Of a DNA stretch of 62,938 nucleotides, positions 52,377 to 61,415 are shown one piece after another. The stretch is from an uncultured bacterium (GTDB lineage: Bacteria > Cyanobacteriota > Vampirovibrionia > Gastranaerophilales > Gastranaerophilaceae): positions 44,419-107,356 of the forward strand of contig CADCKD010000008.1 in assembly GCA_902801985.1 (NCBI GenBank), read 5' to 3'. Under the pieces are notes generated by a model. It was given only the letters and a program-made list of their open reading frames with translations, ran no database searches and was not told where the DNA came from. The stretch's first letter is position 1, and each line of letters opens with the position of its first letter. The translations under genes and the position numbers were made by a program.

Positions 52377-52811
52377 ATGAAAAGAATATTTTTCATTTTG
52401 AGTATTGCAATAATCTTGGCAATTGTGTATATTGCCGTTATGAATTTTACTAACGCTATTGATATTCATTATTTGAAGGGGTATGCTTACACATTAGATG
52501 CTTCAAATATGTATGTTGACAAGACAATGTCTTTAGGTATTTATACAGCTGTGATATTCCTTGCAGGAGTTTTGGGTGGCGCAGGTACTGTTGCTTTATT
52601 CCTTGGTTTGCAAGGTGAAAAAATGAAAGCATATAAAAGGGAACTCGAAAAAACTTGTGTATCTGGTGAGGCAAGTGCATCAAAGGTTAAAGTTTTGGAA
52701 GCAAAGATTAAAACTTTGGAAAATGCTTTTAGTACCGTTGTCGACGAACGTACAAAAATGGAAGTCCAAATCAAAGAACTTAGTGCCGAAATTGATAACC
52801 TAAAAAGCTAA
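52377..52811 (+). CDS. LapA/DUF1049-like membrane protein
   Basis: A 144-residue protein with two membrane helices (about 4-24 and 55-80) and a C-terminal coiled coil (about 95-144, 'KVKVLEAKIKTLENAFSTVVDERTKMEVQIKELSAEIDNL'). The two-helix layout with a polar linker is that of LapA-domain proteins. GGAGAG precedes the ATG and it starts 4 bases after rluD. Function unknown. Confidence 0.72.
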   Translation: MKRIFFILSIAIILAIVYIAVMNFTNAIDIHYLKGYAYTLDASNMYVDKTMSLGIYTAVIFLAGVLGGAGTVALFLGLQGEKMKAYKRELEKTCVSGEASASKVKVLEAKIKTLENAFSTVVDERTKMEVQIKELSAEIDNLKS

Positions 52812-52869
52812 GGGGTAAATATCGGCTTTTAGGCAAATTTTTATTAAATCCAAATTATAAATTAGTATT

Positions 52870-52897
52870 TTGTTGTTTTCTTCATATATAGTATAAT
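52870..52897 (+). promoter_or_regulatory. Promoter of recG (leaderless)
   Basis: TTGTTG (52870-52875), 16 bases, TATAAT (52892-52897), six bases, then the ATG at 52904. Confidence 0.6.
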
Positions 52898-52903
52898 AGT
52901 TTT

Positions 52904-55297
52904 ATGTTAGAGGATTTGGAGAGAATAAAACAAGCTATTGATATAGAGGTTAAATACCGCTATATAGATATTTTTGGCCGTAGACAGAACTTTTCAAAAT
53001 TTATAAAAGATGAGATAAAAAAAGAAATAAAAAAAGATAAAAAAAATCCTCGCTGGGCAGTTTTATATGAGGCATTTGATGTTTATCCTTATTCTTCAGT
53101 ACCTCAACGCAGAAAGTCTATTGAGCATTTGGTTCGTGTAATAAAATTAGAACATCAAAAAGAACTTATGGAAGAAGATGAAGTTCATAAAATGGAACTT
53201 CAACGCCAAAAACATCCGTCACAAGTGGATGTTACTTATATAAAGGGTGTAGGGCCAAAAGTTGCGTATAAGCTTAATAAACTTGGGATTTATACTGCTC
53301 AGGATTTGATGATGTATTTTCCTAAAAAACATATTGATTATTCTTCAAGAACTCTAATAAAAAATCTTAAAGAAGGTCAAACTACAACTGTTTTGGGGTA
53401 TATCAAGTCTGTATCGGCATTTAATACAAAAACGAATTTATCAGTCACAAAGGTTGTTGTTGCAGATGAAAGCGGAAAAATGGAATTGTGCTTTTTTAAT
53501 GCAAAAGGGAACAGATATATTCTTGAGCGTATGAAAGCTCAATTCCCGCAAAATTCCGGAATTATGATCTCCGGTGTTGTGAAAAGAGATAATTACACAT
53601 TCGGCTTAACAATGGATAAACCTACTTATTCTATTATGAGTGGAGAATTTGCGCAGAATGCGGGCGAAAATTTGAATGTTGCAAGAATTGTTCCTATATA
53701 TGCCGTTAGTGAAGGACTTAGTATAAAAACCCTTAGAAAGGCAATATATAATGCAGTTCAACTCTATAAAGAGGATATTCAAAATGTAATTCCGGATTTT
53801 ATGCGTCGGAAATTAGGAATTTTGGATAAAAAAGTTGCGGTAGAGCAGGTACATTTCCCCGAGTCCATGGAAAAACTGGAACAGGCACGTTTTTCTTTGA
53901 TTTTTGAGGAATTGTTTTTAATTCAGTTAAAACTTGTAAGATTAAGAGAAGATACTTCAAAACACACATCTTCATATGCCCTAAAAGTTCATAAGGATGG
54001 TTTAGTTCAAAAATTTATTGATAGCTTGCCGTTTGAATTGACCTCGGGACAAAAACAAGCAGTAAATGAAATTTTAAATGATATGAGCTCGGATGCTCCG
54101 ATGCAGCGACTATTGCAAGGAGATGTCGGCAGCGGTAAAACAGTTGTTGCAACAATAATGCTTCTTGCTGCCGTTGAAAACGGTTATCAGGGCGCATTTA
54201 TGGCCCCGACTGAAATTCTAGCACAACAGCACTATAACAACCTTGTAGAGTGGCTTACACCACTTGGCTTGAGTGTGGGTTTATTTATGGGTAGTCAGGG
54301 CAAGAAAGTTCGCAGAGAGTTTGAAGTTGCACTTAGAAACGGGCAAACAAATATTGCCGTTGGGACTCACGCTCTTATTCAAGAAAATATTGATTTTGCT
54401 AATTTGGGAGCAATTATTGTAGATGAGCAGCACCGTTTTGGTGTAAAACAAAGAAACCTTCTAAAAAAGAAATCTCACAGCCCTCAAATGCTCACGATGA
54501 CAGCAACCCCAATCCCAAGGACATTGGCGCTTACTGTTCATGGAGATTTGGATTTGACTGTAATTAATGAACTTCCGAAAGGAAGAAAGCCAATAGAAAC
54601 ATATCTTACGGGTTCACACAAAAAAGTTTGGGAACTTGTTAAAAGGGAAATAAATCAAGGCAGACAGGCATATATTGTCTATCCGCTGATTGATGAGAGT
54701 GAAACTCTTTCTGCAAAAGCTGCAACTGCAGAAGCTGAGAAACTTCAAGAAACCGTATTTAAAGATTATAAAGTCGGACTCTTGCACGGAAAATTGAAAC
54801 CGTCAGAAAAAGATGAAGTTATGAAGGATTTTAAAGACGGGAAATATGATATATTAGTTTCTACAACGGTTGTTGAAGTAGGGGTGGATGTTCCGAATGC
54901 AACGGTTATGGTTATTGAGAATGCCGAAAGGTTTGGGCTTTCGCAGCTTCATCAATTAAGAGGCCGTGTAGGTCGTAGCGATTTACAATCTTATTGTATT
55001 CTTATATCTTCATCAAGAAAACCGGAAACGGCTGAAAGACTCTCTATTATGACTCAAACAAACGACGGGTTTGTTATTGCGGAAAAAGATTTGCAACTTC
55101 GAGGTCCCGGGGAATTTTTGGGAACTCGCCAAAGCGGTTTGCCTGATTTGATAATTTCAGATGTTGTGCGAGATGCTCAAATTCTTGAACTTGCGCGAAA
55201 CGAAGCTATTGATTTTGTAAAGCTCTATAATATTGATGATTTCTCTGCGCTTAAAAATGTAACATCCTTAGAGATGTTCACAGGGTTAGATATATAG
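52904..55297 (+). CDS. recG: ATP-dependent DNA helicase RecG
   Basis: A 797-residue helicase that regresses stalled forks and branch-migrates Holliday junctions. The first 100 residues are a charged helical extension of the kind found in cyanobacterial RecG. A wedge/OB domain (about 105-270, VTYIKGVGPKVAYKLNKLGI, GYIKSV) is followed by the helicase with Walker A LLQGDVGSGKTVVA (about 403-415), DEQHRFG (about 506-512), MTATPIPRTLALT, and motifs V-VI VVEVGVDVPNATVMVIENAERFGLSQLHQLRGRVGR. No Shine-Dalgarno; the -10 box ends six bases before the ATG. Confidence 0.96.
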   Translation: MLEDLERIKQAIDIEVKYRYIDIFGRRQNFSKFIKDEIKKEIKKDKKNPRWAVLYEAFDVYPYSSVPQRRKSIEHLVRVIKLEHQKELMEEDEVHKMELQRQKHPSQVDVTYIKGVGPKVAYKLNKLGIYTAQDLMMYFPKKHIDYSSRTLIKNLKEGQTTTVLGYIKSVSAFNTKTNLSVTKVVVADESGKMELCFFNAKGNRYILERMKAQFPQNSGIMISGVVKRDNYTFGLTMDKPTYSIMSGEFAQNAGENLNVARIVPIYAVSEGLSIKTLRKAIYNAVQLYKEDIQNVIPDFMRRKLGILDKKVAVEQVHFPESMEKLEQARFSLIFEELFLIQLKLVRLREDTSKHTSSYALKVHKDGLVQKFIDSLPFELTSGQKQAVNEILNDMSSDAPMQRLLQGDVGSGKTVVATIMLLAAVENGYQGAFMAPTEILAQQHYNNLVEWLTPLGLSVGLFMGSQGKKVRREFEVALRNGQTNIAVGTHALIQENIDFANLGAIIVDEQHRFGVKQRNLLKKKSHSPQMLTMTATPIPRTLALTVHGDLDLTVINELPKGRKPIETYLTGSHKKVWELVKREINQGRQAYIVYPLIDESETLSAKAATAEAEKLQETVFKDYKVGLLHGKLKPSEKDEVMKDFKDGKYDILVSTTVVEVGVDVPNATVMVIENAERFGLSQLHQLRGRVGRSDLQSYCILISSSRKPETAERLSIMTQTNDGFVIAEKDLQLRGPGEFLGTRQSGLPDLIISDVVRDAQILELARNEAIDFVKLYNIDDFSALKNVTSLEMFTGLDI

Positions 55298-55304
55298 GCA
55301 GAAA

Positions 55305-56729
55305 TTATTTCAAAACTTCAATAGTTTCGTAGTCTGTCAAGTATGGCATATGTGCCTCTGTTATAAGTTCCCCAGGCAGTAAAATTGAAATCCCCGGAGG
55401 GCATTCTGCTACTACTTCGCCTGAAAGTCTGCCTATTGCTTTGTCTTTTGGAATAATTTCTTTTGGGGAGAAATATGCTTCTCTTAAGTTCTTTTTAATA
55501 ATTGGGGTAAGCATAGGCATATGTTTTTTATTTTCAAGATAATAAATATCTTTGTAATCATGAGAATCTATTTTATGCAAACAATCTGCCAAATATTCAA
55601 AATCAGAACGTTTGTTGCCGATATTACTCAAAATAAGTATGCCTTCATCAGAGGCACTTTCAACTTCTATACCGAAATCTATTTCCAAAATGGATTCAAG
55701 ACGTTTGCCCGAGAGACCGTCTGCTTTTATAAAAATCTTTGTAACGTCTGTTTTATAACCGAAATCTGATTTTAATTGGTGTATTGTTTTCATTTTATCA
55801 ATTTCGGAACGAAGATATTTAGCGTTGGAAATAGCGCGGGATAATTGTTTTTGCCCATGAGAGCTTTGCAGGTTCGCTCTTGCAGCGTCCAAACTGCCAA
55901 GAAGCATTAAAGACGGACTTGTTGTATGCAAAAGTGTAAGTGATCTTTCAACATCTTCAGCGTTAATTTTTGAATCTTTGCTGATATGAAGCATAGAAGA
56001 TTGGCTCATACTTCCGCCTGTTTTGTGCAATGAATGAACAACAATATCTGCACCGAGTTTCAGTGATGTTTCCGGAAGTTTATCGTTAAAATTCCACAAG
56101 CATCCGTGTGCTTCATCAACTATTAGCGGAACATCATACTTTTTACAAACTTCCGAGATAGATTTAACATCAGATACAACCCCTTCATACGTTGGGTTTG
56201 TAATCCATACGGCAGAAACATTATCATTCTCAGTTAAAAGTTTTTCAATATCTTCGGCTTTAATATTCCCCCAAAGTCCCCAATCGCTAAATTTCTCGGG
56301 TAAAACCCATAAAGGTTCTGCCCCTGAAATAATTAAACCTGTTAAAATTGAGCGGTGACAGTTACGATTTACAATAACCTTTTGCCCCTGTTTGGTTAAG
56401 CCCATTGCGATAGCTAAGTTACCGATAGTAGAACCGTTCAATAAAAAGAATGTTTTTCTTGCTCCAAATGCTTGTGCTGCAAGTTCTTGAGCTTCTTTTA
56501 TCGGACCTGTTGCAGGGTTAAGTGTTCCCAACCCGTCAAATTCATCTGTCGTATCAACTTTTAAAGCTCTTTTTCCGACTAACTTCCTAAAATCAGACAA
56601 TGTTCCCAGACCTTTTGTGTGTCCCGGAATATGAAATTGATAAGTCGGATTGTCAAATGCTGTTTTTAGTGCTTCAACAATCGGGGCATTAATTTCTGTT
56701 TTCTTTTTGTTACTTATCTTATTCGGCAT
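55305..56729 (-). CDS. Orn/Lys/Arg decarboxylase family PLP enzyme
   Basis: A 474-residue fold-type I PLP enzyme of the short (cyanobacterial/Bacillus SpeA-like) group. Blocks are 'YQFHIPGHTKG' (32-40), 'DEFDGLGTLNPATGPI', LLNGSTIGNLA (97-106), NRNCHRSI, the cofactor Asp in VDEAHG (204-209) and the Schiff-base lysine in VHSLHKTGG (Lys236). It makes a polyamine precursor (agmatine, cadaverine or putrescine); which one cannot be read from sequence. TATATT ends six bases before the ATG (leaderless pattern). It is convergent with recG, 7 bases apart. Confidence 0.9.
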   Translation of the reverse strand: MPNKISNKKKTEINAPIVEALKTAFDNPTYQFHIPGHTKGLGTLSDFRKLVGKRALKVDTTDEFDGLGTLNPATGPIKEAQELAAQAFGARKTFFLLNGSTIGNLAIAMGLTKQGQKVIVNRNCHRSILTGLIISGAEPLWVLPEKFSDWGLWGNIKAEDIEKLLTENDNVSAVWITNPTYEGVVSDVKSISEVCKKYDVPLIVDEAHGCLWNFNDKLPETSLKLGADIVVHSLHKTGGSMSQSSMLHISKDSKINAEDVERSLTLLHTTSPSLMLLGSLDAARANLQSSHGQKQLSRAISNAKYLRSEIDKMKTIHQLKSDFGYKTDVTKIFIKADGLSGKRLESILEIDFGIEVESASDEGILILSNIGNKRSDFEYLADCLHKIDSHDYKDIYYLENKKHMPMLTPIIKKNLREAYFSPKEIIPKDKAIGRLSGEVVAECPPGISILLPGELITEAHMPYLTDYETIEVLK

Positions 56730-56735
56730 AGCAAA

Positions 56736-56741
56736 AATATA
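56736..56741 (-). promoter_or_regulatory. -10 box of the decarboxylase gene (leaderless)
   Basis: TATATT, six bases (TTTGCT), ATG at 56729 on the minus strand; no Shine-Dalgarno. Confidence 0.45.
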
Positions 56742-56789
56742 CTATCAAAAATAAATTAAATCAAATAATATATGATATAATTTAATAAA

Positions 56790-58115
56790 ATGAAACGATT
56801 TATAAAATATATAATTTTCATATTACTGTTTAGCGTACCTTTACGATGTAGTGCTTCAAATAACGAATTTCTTGCTCAGGAATTGTTGAATAATACCCAA
56901 GCAGGAGAAGTGAATTTGTCTCTTGACCAGGGTGGTGCCACGGATACGGGGGAAGATTTACCTGTAAATGATTTCTCACCCCAAGTTAATAACGGAATAG
57001 ACGATGATGATGACGATGATGAAGATGATATGATTGATAGTATTGAAGAAGAATTCAAGTTCTTTGATAAGCTGGGTAGGGATAAGAATGCGAATATTGA
57101 GGCTGAAAACCTTTTTAAGAAGGTTATGAAAAGTAAAATTACCCGAACAGATATCCCTTCATTTCTCCTTAAAAATGAATTAACTGCAGATTATAAAAAG
57201 GGTCCGATAGATGAAGCTCAATATTATTTTGGTTATAGAGGTTCATTAAGCGGGCTGTTGTCTTCCCGTAATTATTCAACAAAATATGATAACATGACAA
57301 CAGAAGTCGGGGTGTATGGTAAATTTAAAAATCCTCATTACGATTTTAAATTAAAACTGCGTCCGATTCCAAAAGATGGGGTGGATTATATAGATCAACT
57401 TATTGGAGATGCATACATTGTAAATACGCAAATACCTAATCACAGGATTATTGCCGGTTTTTCGAGAGTCCAAACCGGAGTTGAAGGTGGTGTATCTTCT
57501 TTCATTTTGCCGTTTGCCGCACGTTCACAAATAGGCAGAATTTTTGGTAACGCTCGATCTTTGGCGGTAAAAGTTATAGGGAATTATAATTATGCCGATT
57601 ATAGTATTTCCGCAGGCTCGTCCGGTCGTTATATAACAAGTGGGATGCCAGGGGCAGAGTTTAACGGTTGGTTAAATATTAAGCCTTTTGGTACTAAAGA
57701 TGGGAAATATGGTAAATTGACCCTTGGTGGGGGTATAAATACCGGTCATAACAGAAATGACTATACGGTGGGAAGCGTATATGTCGGGTATAAACATAAA
57801 CAATTATGGACAAATTTTGAGGCCGCGGTGGCTGACGGGTACAGTGGTTCGACCGGAATAAGTGATAAAAAAGCTTCAGGTTTGACTTTTACTTTGGGTT
57901 GGAAATTGAAGCCATATTTACAACTAATAGGCCGTGTAGACAGTTTTGACCCTGACAGGCATGTGAACAATAACCGAAAAAATGAGTATACAATCGGTTT
58001 GAACTGGTTTATAAAAGGTCAAGCATTGAAACTTATATTCAATTATGTCTTCTGCCAAAATCAAAATGCTCCCGACGGTCATAGATTTATTATGGCCACT
58101 CAGGTTATGTTATAA
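56790..58115 (+). CDS. Porin-like outer-membrane beta-barrel protein
   Basis: A 441-residue exported protein. Signal peptide at about 1-23, then an acidic linker with DDDDDDDEDDM near 72-82, a helical stretch and a beta-barrel from about 130 onward made of alternating strands ('TEVGVYGKFKNPHYDFKLKLRPI', 'YSISAGSSGRY', 'GKLTLGGGINTG', 'TFTLGWKLKPYLQLIGRVDSFD', 'YTIGLNWFIKGQALKLIFNYVF'). The strands and ending resemble phosphate-selective porin O/P-like barrels; the substrate is unknown. An extended -10 (TGA-TATAAT, 56773-56781) ends eight bases before the ATG, so the leader is near zero. Confidence 0.8.
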   Translation: MKRFIKYIIFILLFSVPLRCSASNNEFLAQELLNNTQAGEVNLSLDQGGATDTGEDLPVNDFSPQVNNGIDDDDDDDEDDMIDSIEEEFKFFDKLGRDKNANIEAENLFKKVMKSKITRTDIPSFLLKNELTADYKKGPIDEAQYYFGYRGSLSGLLSSRNYSTKYDNMTTEVGVYGKFKNPHYDFKLKLRPIPKDGVDYIDQLIGDAYIVNTQIPNHRIIAGFSRVQTGVEGGVSSFILPFAARSQIGRIFGNARSLAVKVIGNYNYADYSISAGSSGRYITSGMPGAEFNGWLNIKPFGTKDGKYGKLTLGGGINTGHNRNDYTVGSVYVGYKHKQLWTNFEAAVADGYSGSTGISDKKASGLTFTLGWKLKPYLQLIGRVDSFDPDRHVNNNRKNEYTIGLNWFIKGQALKLIFNYVFCQNQNAPDGHRFIMATQVML

Positions 58116-58141
58116 TCTTATACAAAAAGGGGATATAAATT

Positions 58142-59137
58142 ATGCACAATATTACTTTAATAAATGGTGACGGTATAGGACCTGAAATCAGTCAAAGTGT
58201 CATGGATATTATAAAAGCAAGCGGTTTGGTTATAAATTGGGATATCCAAAGTGCAGGTGCCGATGTTATTGAAAAAGAGGGGTCTCCATTGCCTCAAAGG
58301 GTCTTAGAGTCTATAAAGAAAAATAAAGTTGCGTTAAAGGCCCCGGTTACTACTCCTATTGGTAAAGGATTTCGTTCTGTTAATGTCCAATTAAGAAAAG
58401 ATTTGGATTTGTATGCTAATCTTCGCCCGTGTAAAAATCTTCCAGGAGTTGAAACAAGATTTTCAGGGGTGGATTTGGTTGTTGTGCGAGAAAACACTGA
58501 AGACTTATATGCAGGAGTAGAAGAACAAATTGATGAAAATACTGCGCATAGTATCAAAATTATTACAAGACATGCATCTGAAAGAATTTGCAAATTCGCA
58601 TTTGAATATGCTATGAAAAATAACAGGCATGAAGTTTGTGCTGTTTCAAAAGCCAATATTATGAAATTGTCGGATGGTTTATTCCTCGATTCATTTCGCA
58701 ATGTTGCAAAGAACTATCCGAATATTGAAACACGTGAGATACTTGTTGATAATTTGTGCATGCAGCTGGTTCAAGATCCTACAAGGTTTGATGTTTTAGT
58801 GCTGCCTAATTTATATGGCGATATAGTTTCTGATTTGACGGCAGGTTTAATTGGCGGACTTGGAGTTGCTCAGGGCGCTAATATTGGGCTTAACTATGCT
58901 GTATTTGAACCAGTGCACGGTTCAGCTCCTGATATAAAAGGACAAAATAAAGCAAATCCGACAGCACTTTTATTGTCCGCTATTGAAATGCTTAGATATA
59001 TCGATGAAAAAGATTATGCTCAAAAAATAGAAAAAGCTCTATTTAAGACCCTATCTCAAGGGTACAAAACACAGGATCTTGGTGGGGATTTATCTACAAC
59101 AGAATTCACCCAGAAAATTATTGGTAATTTAAACTAG
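58142..59137 (+). CDS. icd: NAD-dependent isocitrate dehydrogenase
   Basis: A 331-residue member of the isocitrate/isopropylmalate dehydrogenase family. It shows NGDGIGPEI, 'KAPVTTPIGKGFRSVNVQLRKDLDLYANLRPCKNLPG' with the substrate arginines, VVRENTEDLYAGVE, 'VSKANIMKLSDGLFL', 'LPNLYGDIVSDLTAGLIGGLG' and 'FEPVHGSAPDIKGQNKANPTALLLS'. The S-x-N-V-x-LR-x-x-L-D/Y-LYAN-R pattern favours short, NAD-type isocitrate dehydrogenase; homoisocitrate or isopropylmalate is a less likely alternative. AAGGGG precedes the ATG. Other TCA genes are absent here. Confidence 0.88.
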   Translation: MHNITLINGDGIGPEISQSVMDIIKASGLVINWDIQSAGADVIEKEGSPLPQRVLESIKKNKVALKAPVTTPIGKGFRSVNVQLRKDLDLYANLRPCKNLPGVETRFSGVDLVVVRENTEDLYAGVEEQIDENTAHSIKIITRHASERICKFAFEYAMKNNRHEVCAVSKANIMKLSDGLFLDSFRNVAKNYPNIETREILVDNLCMQLVQDPTRFDVLVLPNLYGDIVSDLTAGLIGGLGVAQGANIGLNYAVFEPVHGSAPDIKGQNKANPTALLLSAIEMLRYIDEKDYAQKIEKALFKTLSQGYKTQDLGGDLSTTEFTQKIIGNLN

Positions 59138-60798
59138 ATTTCAAATAAGCTGTGAAGTCTTGTTTGAATGTCTTCTTCGTCGAGTTCATCGGTTAGTCTG
59201 TTCAAATCTATTGCCATTTGGTAATAGTGTGCAGCGTCATTTGTGAATCCCATTTCTTGACTTGCACGTCCTGCATTGAAGTATGCAAGTGTGTAATTAG
59301 GGTTTAGATTAATTGCTTCTTCAAAATACTCCAAAGCTTCTTTAGCATCGCAAAGCCCGTCTAAATATAAAATGCCTAAATTGTTTTGCGAGAATGCGTT
59401 TTCAGGATTAATCTCAACTGCTTTGTGATATGCAACAAGTGCTTCTTCAACGTAGTCTTTTTCCCATAGGGCTATACCTATTTTTGAGTAGCCGCGTTCA
59501 TCTTCAGGATTGAGTGTTATAGCGTCACAATATGAATGGATTGCTTGATCTAAATCATAAGCAGCCATGTAAATGTCGCCAAGAGCCAAATATAAATCAT
59601 AATTATTCGGATCTAATATTATTCCTGCTTGATACGTTGAAATTGCGGCTTCAATATTTCCTTTTTCTCCTGCATAAATAGCTCCAAGTGCCTGGCAAAC
59701 AATAGATGTCCATTCCGGATCAGGATTTAAAGAAATAGCTTTTTGATAGTGTTCAATAGCATCGTCATATAATTCTGCTCTTGCGTATGCATAGCCTAAA
59801 GAATTATTGTAGAACGGATTTTCACTATCTCTGTCTACTGCCAATTTGAAAGCACTTATTGAATTTAGTTTGTCGTCTTTGTTCATGTAAAGATGGCCTA
59901 ACTCATAATATATTTGTGCAGTATCAATATCAAATTCCAAAAGTCTTTCATAACAATCAATAGTTTCATCTGTATTTTCAGGGAAGTAATTTTGCAATAC
60001 AGTCGCAAGTTTTACTAAAACAGCTCTGTTTAGCGGATTTGCTTCAAGTACTTTTTTGTAACTGTCAACAGTTGTATCTAAATCTTGATTTCTAAATGCT
60101 AAATCTCCAATTTTGTTGTAGAAATATTCATTTCCTCCGGTTTTGTTTATTGCATCTTTGTACAATTTTTCGGCTTTTTCATACATTTTGAATTCTTCAT
60201 AGAACTTACCTACTGTGTTGTATGAAAAAATTGACATGTCTTTGGAAATGTTTCTATATAGCATTTTTGCTGCATTTCTGTCCCAAGCAAGCATGACACT
60301 TCCTGAGAGGAAGTAATATAAAAATTCTGCATAGTCGGCAAAAGAGCCGGATTCGGAGTTGATTTTTTGCAGGATAGATTGGGATAAAATCATTCTTGAG
60401 CGTCCGGAATTTATCCCGCTCATTTTAATTGCAGACTTAAACTCGTTTATAGCACCTTTGTAGTCTTGTGATAATTGTAAAAAATAGCCTGTATAAAGTC
60501 TGGCATTGGTGTTATGAGGAGCAAGTGATATTGCAGTTTTGCATTGTTCAATAGCACTATTTATGGTAATTTGACCTTGTTCCCACATCAAAGAGGCTAG
60601 TCTGTAGTAGCTTTCAGGAATCGAAGGATCATATTTTACAGTGTCTATATAATTTTCGATAGCTTCTTGTAAGTCGGTATTTTGTTGCCCAAGCAGATAT
60701 TTTTCATGTGCTTGTCTTGCTTTTTCCAGTGAATTTACCGCTTTTTCCTTATTGTTTTTGTAAATCTGTTCTATCGGTGTTAAAACTTGTTCTGACAT
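59134..60798 (-). CDS. Large TPR-repeat protein
   Basis: A 554-residue cytoplasmic protein without a signal peptide, made of about 12-14 tetratricopeptide repeats. Clear units are 'AKLYKDAINKTGGNEYFYNKIGDLAFRNQDLDTTVDSYKKVLEANP', 'NPFYNNSLGYAYARAELYDDAIEHYQKAISLNPD' and 'NYTLAYFNAGRASQEMGFTNDAAHYYQMAIDLN'. Such superhelices are scaffolds; partner unknown. I use the ATG at 60798 because GGAGC lies eight bases upstream; the frame is open 13 codons further. The end overlaps the icd stop by 4 bases (convergent). Confidence 0.85.
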   Translation of the reverse strand: MSEQVLTPIEQIYKNNKEKAVNSLEKARQAHEKYLLGQQNTDLQEAIENYIDTVKYDPSIPESYYRLASLMWEQGQITINSAIEQCKTAISLAPHNTNARLYTGYFLQLSQDYKGAINEFKSAIKMSGINSGRSRMILSQSILQKINSESGSFADYAEFLYYFLSGSVMLAWDRNAAKMLYRNISKDMSIFSYNTVGKFYEEFKMYEKAEKLYKDAINKTGGNEYFYNKIGDLAFRNQDLDTTVDSYKKVLEANPLNRAVLVKLATVLQNYFPENTDETIDCYERLLEFDIDTAQIYYELGHLYMNKDDKLNSISAFKLAVDRDSENPFYNNSLGYAYARAELYDDAIEHYQKAISLNPDPEWTSIVCQALGAIYAGEKGNIEAAISTYQAGIILDPNNYDLYLALGDIYMAAYDLDQAIHSYCDAITLNPEDERGYSKIGIALWEKDYVEEALVAYHKAVEINPENAFSQNNLGILYLDGLCDAKEALEYFEEAINLNPNYTLAYFNAGRASQEMGFTNDAAHYYQMAIDLNRLTDELDEEDIQTRLHSLFEI

Positions 60799-60997
60799 TT
60801 TGAAGCTCCAATATAAATATAAGTGTTTACATGTCATGTCGGGAGTAAATATCTCATCTTTAATATCATGGCAAAATTATCCTCTATTTGTATGAGATAA
60901 GTAGGTAAATGTATGGTTTATTTTTGGTAAAAAGTCTATAAAGACTTCATATATGCGTAAATTTCAGTTCTATAAACAGATATTTAATAAAAAATAC

Positions 60998-61026
60998 TTT
61001 ACAATATTTTTTTTTGGATATATAAT
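60998..61026 (+). promoter_or_regulatory. Promoter of tRNA-Asn
   Basis: TTTACA (60998-61003), 17 bases, TATAAT (61021-61026), about 36 bases before the mature 5' end. The rest of the 225-base gap after the TPR gene holds only a small hairpin AAGTCT-ATAA-AGACTT (60932-60947). Confidence 0.75.
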
Positions 61027-61062
61027 AATTTTATAGCCGAGATGAGTTTTGGCTTTATGTAA

Positions 61063-61134
61063 TCCTCAGTAGCTCAATGGCGGAGCATTCGACTGTTAAT
61101 CGAAGGGTTGCTGGTTCGAGTCCAGCCTGGGGAG
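61063..61134 (+). tRNA. tRNA-Asn (GTT)
   Basis: A 72-base cloverleaf: acceptor TCCTCAG/CTGGGGA, D stem GCTC/GAGC, anticodon stem TTCGA/TCGAA with loop CTGTTAA (anticodon GTT), T stem GCTGG/CCAGC with TTCGAGT loop, discriminator G. The CCA end is not encoded. Confidence 0.95.
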
Positions 61135-61148
61135 TTTTTTCTATTATT

Positions 61149-61176
61149 GGGGGTTGAATTAGCTTCAACCCCTTTT
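61149..61176 (+). terminator. Rho-independent terminator of tRNA-Asn
   Basis: GGGGTTGAA-TTAGC-TTCAACCCC followed by TTTT. Confidence 0.85.
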
Positions 61177-61212
61177 ATAATGCCATTCCCCAGAGTTCGA
61201 TTGTTGGCTGGG

Positions 61213-61361
61213 TGTAGATTATCAGAGAGATTGAGAAAAGTACCCCCGGAAGTTTGAGAAAATTCTCAAACTTTTTAAGTTTTGAGGGAAATCTTTCAAA
61301 ACTAACTGATATAAACTCTCAAACTCCCAGATAATTCATTCTTAAAGTCACTGATACTTTT
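61213..61361 (+). repeat. 149-bp palindrome-rich repeat, copy 1
   Basis: This matches 62321-62469 over the full 149 bases, with the first 47 identical and roughly nine in ten overall (by eye). Inside are imperfect terminal inverted repeats (ATTATCAGAGAGATTGAGA against the complement of TCTCAAACTCCCAGATAAT, 16 of 19) near 61219-61335. A near-continuous palindrome follows (AAGTTTGAGAA/TTCTCAAACTT), then a third stem (AGTTTTGA/TCAAAACT). It has no coding frame, so it looks like a MITE or other dispersed element. Confidence 0.75.
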
Positions 61362-61368
61362 ATACAAA

Positions 61369-61400
61369 AATCTGAGAGTTTAATAAAATACTCTCAGATT
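61369..61400 (-). terminator. Terminator of the RHH-NifX gene
   Basis: AATCTGAGAGT and ACTCTCAGATT are perfect 11-base arms around a 10-base A/T loop, followed on the minus strand by TTTTTG. It lies 15 bases after the stop at 61416. The arms resemble the ends of the 149-bp repeat. Confidence 0.7.
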
Positions 61401-61415
61401 AATTTTCAATTAATT

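Noticed and set aside
52806-52835. GCCGATAT on the minus strand downstream of the LapA-like gene, like a sigma-28 -10 box
   Set aside because: The -35 region at the right distance reads TAATAAAA-like rather than TAAAGTTT, and the transcript would be antisense to an ordinary gene without a terminator. Probably chance.
57541-57610. GCCGATTA inside the porin gene
   Set aside because: It lies in coding sequence with no TAAA box at 15-16 bases upstream.
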